Positions 8,487-17,616 of a DNA stretch of 64,000 nucleotides are shown piece by piece; within the stretch, counting starts at the first letter, position 1; each line of letters opens with the position of its first letter. Origin of the DNA: Geothrix paludis. Its GTDB lineage: Bacteria; Acidobacteriota; Holophagae; Holophagales; Holophagaceae. The notes under the pieces are model-generated. The model was not told the origin of the DNA. It did not search any database and worked only from the letters and a program-made list of their open reading frames with translations. The position numbers were made by a program, and so were the translations under genes. Location of the stretch: assembly GCF_022808815.1 (NCBI RefSeq), contig NZ_JAKZLC010000001.1:558001-622000 (forward strand). The letters are read 5' to 3'.

Positions 8487-10706
8487 TCAGGTCCGCAGCT
8501 TCGACACGCGGAGCAGGGCGCCGGCGCCCAGGAGAAGGTAGGGAGCCAGGAGCCCCCAATAGGCTGGCATTTCGGAGGCTCTGGCCGCACCGCCGAACAA
8601 CGTCTGGAGGCCGAAGAAGACGAGCCCGCTGACCAGCCCGGCTCCGATGGCCTGGCCGCGTCCTCCACGGGGGCCCGGGAAGGTATAGGAGAGCATGGCC
8701 AGGACGAGCAGCGGCCCAGCCAGCCAGCCCAGGAGACGGCCCCACAGCAGATAGGAGCGCTCGGGATCCGGCGCCCACCGCTGCCATTGGATCAGGTCGA
8801 GGGTCGAGGCTTCAGCCGCGGAGGGGGCCGTCCGGAGGGCCCGATCCGGGAAGAGGTCCTGGGTGGCTGGACCGGCCACCAGATGGGATCCTCCCCAGGC
8901 CAGCGCCTCCGACCGTTCGGCGCCGGGCTGCCAGCGGAGGAGGATGGGAGCTTCTCCCGGAGCCTTCAAGGGGAATCCCCACCGGGCCTCCGGGGCCAGG
9001 TGCCACAGGACTCCCGTGGAGCCGAGGTACATCCACGGCGTGGATGAGGACGATCCACTGGGCCGCTGCAGGATCCGCTGATACAGGGCTCGGGCCTGGG
9101 TCCTGGCCAGCGGGGCCAGGCCCGCTTGGAGGAGGAAGGTGGCGAGGACCACCGCGCCCCAGGCGAAACGACTGGCCCAGATCCACTGGAGCAGGCTGAC
9201 CCCGCCCGCACGGATGGCCAGCCATTCCCGGTTGAGGGCGGCTTCAGAGAGGGCGAGCATGCTGCCCAGGAGGAAAGAGATCGGGAACGCGACCTCCAGG
9301 AATGGCGGAAGATTCCAGATCCAGTATTTAATGAAAACAAACAGATGGATGTTGTTCTTCGACAGGTCTCCCGCGAGGTTGGAGAACTCGATGAGGAGGT
9401 CCAGCGCCAGGAGGCTGCCCAGGGTCATGCCCCAATTGCGCCACCAGGCCAGGGTGGACCAGTGCCGGAAAATGCCGCGCCGCGTCCCCTGACCATGGAT
9501 CCAGCAGAGAACCGAAGCCTTGGTGGCCGACCAATGCGAATGCAAGGGGGTCAGGTGCAGGGCGCGAGCCAATGGACGAAGCCAACGAGAGAGGGTGCCC
9601 CGACGGGTCCGGTGAGGTGAAAGCCGATGGGTGAGGATCAGCCAGCCGGCTCCAAGAAAGAGGATGGGAAGCAAAAGGGTTGGATATATCGATTTAACTT
9701 TTCCGCTCAAAATCGTGTTTTCAAAATATTTCATCAACAAGTAGTAGGCGAGGATCACACCCAGGCTCTTGATGACGGCCCCGCCGCGGTAGAACCTCGG
9801 ATGGCTGAAGCCCAAGGCGATGCCCATGAGCAGCAGGGCGATGCCGGCCACCGGGAGGGTGAGCCTACGGCTGAGCTCCAGGGCCGATTGCTGGCGCTGG
9901 GCGTCCGGAACCGCCGGGTCCCGGTAGATCTGCATCAGGGCCCGGGAGGACTCGTACCTCAGTGGGACCGGAGCGAGAAGGCGGGGGCCTGAGGGTATGG
10001 CGAACCGGAGGATCTGCTGTTCCTGCCTCAGATGGATGACGCTGCCATCCCCGGACGACTGGAACAGCACGCCCTGGAGATCCGACAGATGGAGTCGGAT
10101 CTCCGAATTTCCCGACAGGGTGTTCTCCAGCGCGTAGGTCATCCGGGAGGCGGTCATGTGCTGGGTGCCCTGGGGCGTTGATTCCATCAGATGGATCTGG
10201 CCGTTCTCAGCGACCCAAAAGGCGGTGTCCGGGGAACCCGGGGGATGCCACGGCGGACTCCCGGGGCGAAGGAATCTGGCTTTGGCCTCCTCGGACATCT
10301 TTTGGCGCAGGGTCTGCTGGAGGCCCGCCGATGCCGGCACCAGGAAGTGGGCATTGAAGGAGGCCAGAAACAGAAGGCCGCAGGCCATGATCAGCCAGGG
10401 GAAGGACCAGGTCCGGCGTCCCGCGCCGAGCCCTTGAGCCGCGACCAGTTCAGATCCCTCCATCATCTGCTGCGTTCCCAGCAGGCCTCCGAGCACGGCC
10501 GCCATGGGGAGGACCATGGAAAAGGTTTCCGGAAGGGACAGAAGGAGAAGGGGGAACATCCACCGCAGGGGGGCACCCTGGGAAAAGATCTCCCGCGAGA
10601 TGGCGATCATCTCCCACGAGACCAGGAGGAACCCGTAGAAGAAGAGCGCCCCCAAGAAAGGGGTCGTCCAGCGGCGGAGGATGTATCGGGTCAGAACGGA
10701 GGGCAC
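8487..10706 (-). CDS. LptF-LptG fusion, LPS-export ABC transporter permease
   Basis: 739 aa, twice the length of LptF or LptG (about 360 each). The N-terminal half (about 1-365) is a YjgP/YjgQ permease: helix 1 from YILRRWTTPFLGALFFYGFL, a periplasmic jellyroll region (about 150-265), then three C-terminal helices ending near GWLILTHRLSPH. A basic linker leads into a second permease half (about 415-739) starting WGMTLGSLLALDLLIEFSNL, with EAALNREWLAIRAGGVS as its coupling region. LptF and LptG are normally separate subunits that, with LptB2C, extract LPS from the inner membrane. Here both seem to be one chain, with no stop or frameshift between halves. The start is GTG at 10706. kdsD lies upstream on the same strand (73-bp AT-rich gap). 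The assignment of each half to F or G is inferred from order. Confidence 0.85.
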   Translation of the reverse strand: MPSVLTRYILRRWTTPFLGALFFYGFLLVSWEMIAISREIFSQGAPLRWMFPLLLLSLPETFSMVLPMAAVLGGLLGTQQMMEGSELVAAQGLGAGRRTWSFPWLIMACGLLFLASFNAHFLVPASAGLQQTLRQKMSEEAKARFLRPGSPPWHPPGSPDTAFWVAENGQIHLMESTPQGTQHMTASRMTYALENTLSGNSEIRLHLSDLQGVLFQSSGDGSVIHLRQEQQILRFAIPSGPRLLAPVPLRYESSRALMQIYRDPAVPDAQRQQSALELSRRLTLPVAGIALLLMGIALGFSHPRFYRGGAVIKSLGVILAYYLLMKYFENTILSGKVKSIYPTLLLPILFLGAGWLILTHRLSPHRTRRGTLSRWLRPLARALHLTPLHSHWSATKASVLCWIHGQGTRRGIFRHWSTLAWWRNWGMTLGSLLALDLLIEFSNLAGDLSKNNIHLFVFIKYWIWNLPPFLEVAFPISFLLGSMLALSEAALNREWLAIRAGGVSLLQWIWASRFAWGAVVLATFLLQAGLAPLARTQARALYQRILQRPSGSSSSTPWMYLGSTGVLWHLAPEARWGFPLKAPGEAPILLRWQPGAERSEALAWGGSHLVAGPATQDLFPDRALRTAPSAAEASTLDLIQWQRWAPDPERSYLLWGRLLGWLAGPLLVLAMLSYTFPGPRGGRGQAIGAGLVSGLVFFGLQTLFGGAARASEMPAYWGLLAPYLLLGAGALLRVSKLRT

Positions 10707-10779
10707 TCGAGGTCCAGATTTAACTTTCGATAATGTATATTATGTAACCTTAAACCAAACTGAAAACCGGAGCTGGCAC

Positions 10780-11766
10780 TCACAAGACCTTTGCTGCCAG
10801 AAGGTCATGGATGTGGATGAGGCCGACGGGGCGATCCGGCTTCCCCACCATGAGGAAGGTGATCTTCCGGGCCTCCATGTCACTGGCGGCTTCCAGGGCC
10901 AGGGCGTCCTCCCCGATCATCGCGGGAGTTTGGGTCATCATCTGCTGGGCCTGGAGGTCGAGCGGATTCCTTCCTTCGCGTTCCGCACCTTCCAGGGCGC
11001 GTCGGATATCCCCATCGGTGATGACGCCCAAGAGCTTCGGGCCCTCCATCACGCTGGTCATTCCCAGCCGTCCTCCCGTCATGGCCCGCAGCACCTCGGT
11101 CAATCCGGACGAGGCCGGGACCATGGGCCAGGTTGTGTGCATCAAGGCCTTCACTTTCATGAGCTTCGCTCCCAGACTTCCAGCGGGATGATTCAAGGCG
11201 AAGCTGTCCCGGGTGAATCCCCGGCGGGACATGAGGCTGGCGGCCAGGAGGTCTCCCCAGATCAGCTGGAGGGTCGTGCTGGCCATGGGGGCCAAGTCGA
11301 GGGGGCAGCCCTCGCCCTGAGGGAGCCGGTAGCTGAAGGTCCAATGGGCCGCCTGCCCCAGGCTGCTTTCGGGACGGGCGGTGATGGCCGCCAGCGGGGT
11401 GCCCAGGCGGACGAGGCTCGGCAGCAACCGGACGAGCTCCTCGCTCTCTCCGCTGTTGGACAGGGCCAGCACGGAATCCTCTCGGGTCACCATCCCGAGA
11501 TCTCCGTGCAGGGCTTCGGCTGGATGCAGGAACAGGCTCGGGCATCCCGTGGAGGCCAGGGTGGCGGCCACCTTCTGGGCGACGAGCCCAGACTTGCCCA
11601 TGCCGGTGAGCACCACCCGGCCAGAGCGGGACAACACGCTGCCGCACCAGTCATCCACCTGGGCTGGATCCCAAGTATCCCGCAGTTCCTTGAGGGCGGC
11701 CTGAGCGGCCTCAAGCACCGCCTGTCCGGCTTCCAGGGCCCCTGTGGCGTGATTCTGGTCCTTCAC
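10780..11766 (-). CDS. kdsD: D-arabinose-5-phosphate isomerase (KdsD/KpsF type)
   Basis: 328 aa, the same length as E. coli KdsD. It interconverts ribulose 5-phosphate and arabinose 5-phosphate, the first step to Kdo in LPS. The SIS domain (about 35-185) carries GRVVLTGMGKSGLVAQKVAA, the conserved HPAEALHGDLG and the serine-rich LALSNSGESEEL. LNHPAGSLGAKL is the family signature between the SIS domain and the CBS pair. Two CBS modules follow (about 200-328). The lptFG fusion is next on the same strand, which supports an LPS-assembly role. The start ATG at 11766 encodes MKDQNHATGALEAGQ. Confidence 0.95.
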   Translation of the reverse strand: MKDQNHATGALEAGQAVLEAAQAALKELRDTWDPAQVDDWCGSVLSRSGRVVLTGMGKSGLVAQKVAATLASTGCPSLFLHPAEALHGDLGMVTREDSVLALSNSGESEELVRLLPSLVRLGTPLAAITARPESSLGQAAHWTFSYRLPQGEGCPLDLAPMASTTLQLIWGDLLAASLMSRRGFTRDSFALNHPAGSLGAKLMKVKALMHTTWPMVPASSGLTEVLRAMTGGRLGMTSVMEGPKLLGVITDGDIRRALEGAEREGRNPLDLQAQQMMTQTPAMIGEDALALEAASDMEARKITFLMVGKPDRPVGLIHIHDLLAAKVL

Positions 11767-11909
11767 GGTTCCGGCTCCGATGGCGTGGTGAACAAAGGGT
11801 TCATGCTACCAGCCCATTCTCCATCCTCATCCCCCGCCCTGGCCCGTGCCCTTTCCCTTCTCGGTCCGCGCCGCCGGTGGCTTGTCTCCACGTTTGCTAC
11901 ACTGGCCCC

Positions 11910-11985
11910 GGCCCTGTAGCTCAGCGGTCAGAGCTGGCGGCTCATAACCGCTTGGTCGTGGGTTCGAACCCCACCGGGGCCACCA
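11910..11985 (+). tRNA. tRNA with CAT anticodon, probably tRNA-Ile2 (lysidine-modified)
   Basis: 76 nt with acceptor GGCCCTG/CGGGGCC, loop CTCATAA and an encoded CCA. The anticodon arm GGCGGCTCATAACCGCTTGG closely follows the bacterial tRNA-Ile(CAU) pattern rather than elongator Met, and the second CAT tRNA at 20474 looks like elongator Met. If right, C34 is converted to lysidine by TilS and reads AUA. A TACACT -10-like element lies at 11898-11903. Confidence 0.85.
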
Positions 11986-12028
11986 TCTGCGCGCGCCGCC
12001 CTCGCGGCTCGCGCAGGCGCCGCCGGGC

Positions 12029-12745
12029 TCAGACGATCCACTTCCGCAGTTCGCCTTCCGCGAAGTTCAAGTGCGCCAGCATGGCTTCGGAGGCCTTCTG
12101 GGGCGAGCCGGAACGGATGGCCTGCAGGATCTCCGAGTGCTGGTCGATGATCCTTTGCGCGTTCTGGACGTTGTCCTGGTACAGCTGGCGACGCGCCACG
12201 GAGTTGGCCTTGGCGAACTCCTCCGACACCGTCTTGAAGAGCTTGGTCAGGAGGCTGTTGTGAGTGGCCTCTGCCACCGCGTAGTGGAAGGCGGCGTCGA
12301 ACTCCTCGCCCTTCTCCGAATCCTGGAGGTTGAGCCGCTCCCGCATGTTCGCCAGCATGGACTCGATCTGATCGAGCTCTTCGAAGGTGGCCCGCTGGGC
12401 GGCCAGGCTGGCCGTGGCGGTCTCGAAGATCCGGCGCATCTCGAACATGTCGAGGAGCGAGTTGCGCTCCACCGCCAGGAACATGGCCAGAGGACGGATG
12501 ATGTCGTCGGTCTCGGTGCCCCGGACGAAGGTGCCCTCGCCAGGCCGGATGTCGATGATGCCGAGCATCTCCAGCGTCCGGATGGCCTCGCGCACGGAGG
12601 CCCGGCTGACCTGGAACCGGTCGGCGAGGTCCCGCTCGGCGAGCAGCTTGTCGCCAGGCTTCAGCTTCCCCTCGGCGATGAGGTGCTTGATCTGGTCCAC
12701 GATCTCTTCGTAGAGGCGTTTGGTCTTGATCGGGGTAAGTTCCAT
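12029..12745 (-). CDS. GntR/FadR-family lactate-responsive regulator (LldR/PdhR-like)
   Basis: 238 aa. The N-terminal winged helix (about 8-75) contains the FadR-type signature LLAERDLADRFQVSRASVRE and GEGTFVRG. The C-terminal FCD ligand-binding domain (about 95-230) keeps the metal/ligand His and Asp pattern (EEFDAAFHYAVAEATHN, DQHSEILQAI). It is divergent from the lactate permease operon with a 161-bp intergenic region that holds a TGGTCTGACCA dyad matching the PdhR/LldR half-site rule TGGTnnnACCA. The likely role is to repress the lactate operon until lactate binds. The effector is inferred from context. Confidence 0.9.
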   Translation of the reverse strand: MELTPIKTKRLYEEIVDQIKHLIAEGKLKPGDKLLAERDLADRFQVSRASVREAIRTLEMLGIIDIRPGEGTFVRGTETDDIIRPLAMFLAVERNSLLDMFEMRRIFETATASLAAQRATFEELDQIESMLANMRERLNLQDSEKGEEFDAAFHYAVAEATHNSLLTKLFKTVSEEFAKANSVARRQLYQDNVQNAQRIIDQHSEILQAIRSGSPQKASEAMLAHLNFAEGELRKWIV

Positions 12746-12815
12746 ACTCTTAACATCCTAAGTGACGAAAAGCGAATGAGATGCGAAATGTGATCAAAAA
12801 CCGGGTTCTTGCGTA

Positions 12816-12826
12816 TGGTCTGACCA
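12816..12826. promoter_or_regulatory. Candidate operator of the GntR-type lactate regulator
   Basis: TGGTCTGACCA is a perfect 11-bp dyad of the TGGTnnnACCA type bound by PdhR/LldR-like FCD regulators. It lies 90 bp upstream of lldP and 71 bp upstream of the divergent regulator gene, so one bound dimer could act on both. Confidence 0.7.
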
Positions 12827-12906
12827 CTAGACCCATTGTAGGCTTCTGCCAGGCTCTTTTCCAAAACTCTACCTTTTCATCTCCTACCCCCATCCCTGGA
12901 GGCAGC

Positions 12907-14664
12907 ATGACCCCCTGGACCCAAGTCTATTCCCCGGTAGCGGGGAATATCTTTCTCTCCGCACTGGTGGCCGCGTTGCCGGTCTTCGTCCTGCTGGGCT
13001 TTCTGGCCAAGCACGTGAAGGCCCATTATTCGGCCATCCTGGGCCTCCTCACCTGTTACGTGGTGGCCGTCCTCGTCTACCGCATGCCTGCGAGCATGGC
13101 GGGCATGGCCGCGGTGCACGGCGCCCTCTACGGCCTGCTCCCCATCGGCTGGATCGTGCTCAACGCCATCTTCATCTATGACATCACGGTGAAATCCGGC
13201 GATTTCGAAGTGGTGAAGCACTCCATCGCCGGCCTGGCGGCCGACCGGCGAATCCAGGCCCTGCTGATCGCCTTCAGCTTCGGCGCCTTCATCGAGGGTG
13301 CGGCCGGCTTCGGAACGCCCGTGGCGATATCCGCGGCCATGCTGATCGGCCTGGGCTTCCGTCCCCTCCAGGCCGCCGGCATCGCCCTCATCGGCAACAC
13401 GGCCCCCGTGGCCTACGGCGCCCTGGGCAGCCCGCTCCTCGCCCTCGCCGGCGTGACCGGCCTGCCGCTCGAGATGCTGAGCGCCGCCGCGGGCCGCATC
13501 CTGCCCTTCTTCTCGCTGATCGTGCCCTTCTGGATCATCTGGACCATGGCCGGGCGCAAGGCGATGCTGGAAGTCTGGCCGGCCTGCCTCGTGGCCGGCG
13601 GCAGCTTCGCCATCACCCAGTTCCTGGTGAGCAACTTCCACGGCCCCTGGCTGGTGGACATCATCGGCGCCATCGTATCCATGGTCGCCCTGGTCCTGTT
13701 CCTCAAGGTCTGGCAGCCCAAGACCATCTGGCGCTATGAGCACGAGCGCGAGGAGGCCCACGAGTCCGGCCCGAGCCACAGCACCGGGAAGGTCGTGAAG
13801 GCCTGGATGCCCTGGGTGTTCCTGTCCCTGTTCGTGTTCGCCTGGGGCACCCCCCACGTGAAGACCTTCCTCAACGGCGGCACCAAGGACAAGCCGAACT
13901 TCCTCTACGGCTACACCGTCAAGAACATCGAGATCCCCCTGCTCCACAACAACGTCCAGAAGGCTCCCCCCGTCGTGGCCAAGGTCTCCAAGGAGCCCGC
14001 CGTCTGGACCTTCAACTGGCTCTCCCTCACGGGCACCAGCCTCCTCCTCGCCGGCATCTGCAGCGGCCTGCTGGCCGGGTTCGGCCCCGTGGAACTGCTC
14101 AAGATCTTCGGCAAGACGGTCGCCCGCGTGAAGATCTCCCTGCTCACCATCGCGGCCATGCTGGCCCTGGGCTTCACCTCCAAGGCGGCGGGCCTGGACG
14201 CCACCATGGGCTTGGCATTCGCCAGCACCGGCGTCCTCTTCCCCTTCTTCAGCGCCATGCTGGGCTGGCTGGGCGTGGCCCTGACGGGCAGCGACACCTC
14301 ATCCAACGTGCTGTTCGGCGGCCTCCAGAAGATCACCGCCCAGCAGCTGGGCCTGAATCCCATCCTCACCGCCGCGGCCAACACCACCGGCGGCGTCATG
14401 GGCAAGATGATCGACGCCCAGAGCCTCGTGGTGGCCTCCGTCGCCACCAACCAGCAGGGCGAGGAAGGCACCATCCTCCGCTACGTGTTCTTCCACAGCC
14501 TGGCCCTGGCGGCCATGGTCGGCGTCGTGATCTTCCTCTACGCGAAGGTGCTGCCCGCCAACTGGATGCCCCAGCTGCCTCCGGCCCCTGCCGCCGTGAC
14601 CGCGCCTGCTCCGGCGGCCCCGGCCGCTCCGGCCACCCTGCCCGCCCCCGCCCCTGCCAAGTAG
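12907..14664 (+). CDS. lldP: L-lactate permease (LctP/LldP family)
   Basis: 585 aa from the ATG at 12907, preceded by GGAGG at 12898. A 12+ helix inner-membrane lactate/proton symporter of the LctP family. Family landmarks are AFIEGAAGFGTPVAISAAML (about 120-140), GNTAPVAYGALGSPL and, near the C-terminus, GSDTSSNVLFGGLQ and NTTGGVMGKMIDAQS. The C-terminal tail is Pro/Ala-rich. It is the first gene of the lactate operon, with dld and lutABC behind it. An intrinsic terminator sits between it and dld, so the permease is probably made in excess over the oxidases. A longer in-frame ATG at 12781 would overlap the operator and is disfavoured. Confidence 0.95.
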   Translation: MTPWTQVYSPVAGNIFLSALVAALPVFVLLGFLAKHVKAHYSAILGLLTCYVVAVLVYRMPASMAGMAAVHGALYGLLPIGWIVLNAIFIYDITVKSGDFEVVKHSIAGLAADRRIQALLIAFSFGAFIEGAAGFGTPVAISAAMLIGLGFRPLQAAGIALIGNTAPVAYGALGSPLLALAGVTGLPLEMLSAAAGRILPFFSLIVPFWIIWTMAGRKAMLEVWPACLVAGGSFAITQFLVSNFHGPWLVDIIGAIVSMVALVLFLKVWQPKTIWRYEHEREEAHESGPSHSTGKVVKAWMPWVFLSLFVFAWGTPHVKTFLNGGTKDKPNFLYGYTVKNIEIPLLHNNVQKAPPVVAKVSKEPAVWTFNWLSLTGTSLLLAGICSGLLAGFGPVELLKIFGKTVARVKISLLTIAAMLALGFTSKAAGLDATMGLAFASTGVLFPFFSAMLGWLGVALTGSDTSSNVLFGGLQKITAQQLGLNPILTAAANTTGGVMGKMIDAQSLVVASVATNQQGEEGTILRYVFFHSLALAAMVGVVIFLYAKVLPANWMPQLPPAPAAVTAPAPAAPAAPATLPAPAPAK

Positions 14665-14692
14665 GCCGGGCGGCATCTTGACGTAAGACCCG

Positions 14693-14729
14693 GGTCCCGC
14701 CGCGCCCAGCAGGCCGGCGGGACCTTTTT
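14693..14729 (+). terminator. Intrinsic terminator between lldP and dld
   Basis: GGTCCCGCCG and CGGCGGGACC form a 10-bp stem with a 12-nt loop, followed by TTTTT. It lies within the lactate operon, so it should attenuate dld-lutABC relative to lldP unless read through. Confidence 0.8.
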
Positions 14730-14760
14730 CCGCGATACCCCGACCCAGAGGATGTTTCTC

Positions 14761-17616
14761 ATGAGTACCGCCACCGCCACTTCCCTGAGGGATTCCCTCG
14801 TCTCCATCGTCGGGCCGGACCGCGTGCTCGACCGCCCCGTGGACCTGATCGCCTTCGCCGCCGACGCGAGCTTCTACCGTCTCATCCCCAAGGCGGTGGT
14901 CTTCGCGGCCGATGTGGAAGAGGTCAAGTCCCTGTTCCGCGTCAGCCACGAAACCCGCACCCCCATGACGTTCCGGGCGGCGGGCACCAGCCTCTCCGGC
15001 CAGTCCGTCTCCGACGGCATCCTGGTGGAAGTGGCCCGCAACTGGCGCGGCATCCAGGTGTTGGAAGGCGGCGCCAAGGTGAAGGTGCAGCCCGGCGTCA
15101 TCGGCGCTCACGTCAACCACGCCCTGCGGATGTTCCGCGCGAAGATGGGCCCCGATCCCGCCTCCATCAACACCTGCACCGTGGGCGGCATCCTCAACAA
15201 CAACTCCAGCGGCATGTGCTGTGGCGTGGTGCAGAACGCCTACCACACGCTGGAGTCCCTGACCTTCGTGCTTCCTTCCGGCACGGTGATCGACACGGCC
15301 GCGCCCGATGCCGACCAGCGCTTCCGCGAGGCCGAACCGGCCCTGGCCGAGGGTCTGCTGAAGCTGAAGGCCGAGATCGAGGCGAACCGCCCCCTGGCCG
15401 AGCGCATCCGGGCCAAGTACCGGATGAAGAACACCACCGGCTACTCGCTGAACGCCTTCATCGACTTCGACCGCCCCGTGGACATCTTCCGGAACGTGCT
15501 CGTGGGCTCCGAGGGCACCCTGGCTTTCATCGCCGAGGCCGTGCTGAACACCGTCCCCGATCTCCCGGTCAAGGTGACGGGCTTCCTCATCTTCCCCGAC
15601 CTGCATGCGGCCTGCGCGGCCATCGTGCCCCTGCGCGACGCCGGCGCCGCGGCCCTGGAGCTGCTGGACCGCGCCTCGCTGCGCTCCGTGGAGAACCAGG
15701 CCGGCGTGCCCCCCACCATCCAGACCCTGCCCGAGGGCGCTGCCGCGCTGCTGGTGGAGTTCCAGGGCAAGGACGAGTCCGCCCGGGCTGAGCTGGAGCG
15801 TCTGGCCCTGGACGCCGCCGCCAACCTGACGCTGCTGGAGCCCGCCCGCTTCACCCACGACCCCGTGGAGCAGGCCCTCATGTGGAAGATCCGCTCGGGC
15901 ACCTTCCCCTCCGTAGGCGCTGTGCGCCAGCGCGGCACCACGGTGCTCATCGAGGACGTGGCCTTCCCCATCGAGAAGCTGGCGGACGCCGCCGTGGACC
16001 TCACGAAGCTCTTCGCCAAGCACCGCTATGACGAGGCCATCCTCTTCGGCCACGCCAAGGACGGGAACCTGCACTTCGTCATCACCCAGTCTTTCAACGA
16101 CCAGGCCGCCGTGGACCGCTATTCCGCCCTCATCGACGACGTGGTGGAGCTGGTGGTCAAGAAATACGACGGCGCCCTCAAGGCCGAGCACGGCACGGGC
16201 CGCAACATGGCGCCCTTCGTGGAGGCCGAGTGGGGTCCCGAGGCCAAGGGCGTCATGGAGCGCCTGAAGGACCTGGTGGATCCAGCCCGGCTCTTGAACC
16301 CCGGAGTCATCCTCAACGCCGATCCCCACTGCCACCTGTCCAACCTCAAGCCCATGCCCGGCGTAGAGGAGGAAGTCGACAAGTGCATCGAGTGCGGCTA
16401 CTGCGAGCCCAAGTGCCCCAGCCGCGAGCTGACCCTCACGCCCCGGCAGCGCATCGTGGTGCGCCGCGAGATGGCCCGCCTCGAGGGCAACCGCGAGAAC
16501 CCCGCCCTGCTCTCCTCGCTCCAGGAGGCCTTCCCCTACATGGCGCTGGAAACCTGCGCCACGGACGGTCTCTGCGCCACGGCTTGCCCCGTGGGCATCG
16601 ACACCGGCCAGCTCACCAAGCGCTTCCGCCGCGCCAGCCACAGCCGCCGGGCCCAGAAGATCGCCCTGTCCGTGGCCCGCAATTTCGCCACCGTGGAGCC
16701 GGCCATGCGCCTGGCGCTCCGGTCGGGCCACCTGGTGCAGAGCATCTTCGGCCCCAAGGCTATGCCCTTCATCACCCGGATCATGAAAGCCTTCGGTGCC
16801 TCCCACCAGTGGAGCCCGGAGATGCCCAAGCCGGCCAAAGCACCCCTGCCCTCCACCTCCCTGGAAGGGGCGCAGGCCATCTACTTCCCCGCCTGCCTCT
16901 CCCGCATGATGGGCCACCTGCCCGGCGAGCCCGAGGAGATGAGCCTGGTGGAAGCCCTGGTGAAGGTGTCCCAGCGGGCCGGTTATCCGGTCCACATCCC
17001 CTTCGACGTGGAAGGGACCTGCTGCGGCGTGCCGTTCTCCTCCAAGGGCTATGACGAGGCCCACCGCTACACGATCAACCGCACCATCGAGAAGTTCTGG
17101 GAGTGGAGCCAGCAGGGCCGCCTGGCCATCGTCATGGACACCAGCCCCTGCACCTATGGCGTGCTCACCAGCCGCGGCTACCTCACGCCCGAGAACCAGG
17201 CGAAGTTCGACAAGCTGAAGATCCTCGACAGCCCCTCCTTCGCCAATGACGTGCTGCTGCCCCGCTTGCGGGTGACGAAGAAGGTCGACTCGGTGGTCCT
17301 CCACCCGGTGTGCTCCATCACCAAGATGAATCTCCTGCCCAAGCTGGAGGGGGTCGCCAAGGCCTGCGCGGATAACGTGCTGGTGCCGCGCGATGCCGGC
17401 TGCTGTGGCTTCGCCGGGGACCGCGGCTTCACCCATGCGGAGCTGACGGCCTCGGCCACCAAGCACGAGGCGCGGGAGGTCAAGGCGCAGGCCTTCGACG
17501 GCTACTACGCCAGTAGCCGCACCTGCGAGGTGGGCATGACCCGATCCACGGGCCAGGTGTATCGTAGCTTCCTGTACCTTCTCGAATCCGCCACCCGACC
17601 GGAGGCCTCCAAGTGA
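14761..17616 (+). CDS. FAD/Fe-S D-lactate dehydrogenase of the Dld-II type
   Basis: 951 aa from the ATG at 14761 (AGAGG ten bases upstream; the ATG at 14752 is too close to it). The FAD_binding_4 domain (about 35-240) contains TFRAAGTSLSGQSVSDGILV and INTCTVGGILNNNSSGMCCG. The FAD-oxidase C-terminal domain runs to about 520 (ILFGHAKDGNLHFV, HGTGRNMAPFVE). Two 4Fe-4S motifs follow (CIECGYCEPKCPSRE, CATDGLCATACPVG), then a CCG-type domain with CCGVPF and CCGFAGDRG. The order matches Dld-II enzymes, which oxidise D-lactate to pyruvate at the membrane, passing electrons to the quinone pool. A 4-nt overlap (GTGA) couples it to lutA. Confidence 0.92.
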   Translation: MSTATATSLRDSLVSIVGPDRVLDRPVDLIAFAADASFYRLIPKAVVFAADVEEVKSLFRVSHETRTPMTFRAAGTSLSGQSVSDGILVEVARNWRGIQVLEGGAKVKVQPGVIGAHVNHALRMFRAKMGPDPASINTCTVGGILNNNSSGMCCGVVQNAYHTLESLTFVLPSGTVIDTAAPDADQRFREAEPALAEGLLKLKAEIEANRPLAERIRAKYRMKNTTGYSLNAFIDFDRPVDIFRNVLVGSEGTLAFIAEAVLNTVPDLPVKVTGFLIFPDLHAACAAIVPLRDAGAAALELLDRASLRSVENQAGVPPTIQTLPEGAAALLVEFQGKDESARAELERLALDAAANLTLLEPARFTHDPVEQALMWKIRSGTFPSVGAVRQRGTTVLIEDVAFPIEKLADAAVDLTKLFAKHRYDEAILFGHAKDGNLHFVITQSFNDQAAVDRYSALIDDVVELVVKKYDGALKAEHGTGRNMAPFVEAEWGPEAKGVMERLKDLVDPARLLNPGVILNADPHCHLSNLKPMPGVEEEVDKCIECGYCEPKCPSRELTLTPRQRIVVRREMARLEGNRENPALLSSLQEAFPYMALETCATDGLCATACPVGIDTGQLTKRFRRASHSRRAQKIALSVARNFATVEPAMRLALRSGHLVQSIFGPKAMPFITRIMKAFGASHQWSPEMPKPAKAPLPSTSLEGAQAIYFPACLSRMMGHLPGEPEEMSLVEALVKVSQRAGYPVHIPFDVEGTCCGVPFSSKGYDEAHRYTINRTIEKFWEWSQQGRLAIVMDTSPCTYGVLTSRGYLTPENQAKFDKLKILDSPSFANDVLLPRLRVTKKVDSVVLHPVCSITKMNLLPKLEGVAKACADNVLVPRDAGCCGFAGDRGFTHAELTASATKHEAREVKAQAFDGYYASSRTCEVGMTRSTGQVYRSFLYLLESATRPEASK

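Noticed and set aside
8437..8668. ATG-started, longer forms of the sulfatase gene
   Set aside because: The extension would run through the lptFG terminator hairpin and, beyond 8487, through the lptFG coding end in another frame; the TTG at 8365 has a proper ribosome site.
12781..12906. Upstream ATG (12781) for the lactate permease
   Set aside because: It would place the GntR-type operator inside the coding region and ignores the GGAGG site at 12898; the family N-terminus fits the 12907 start.
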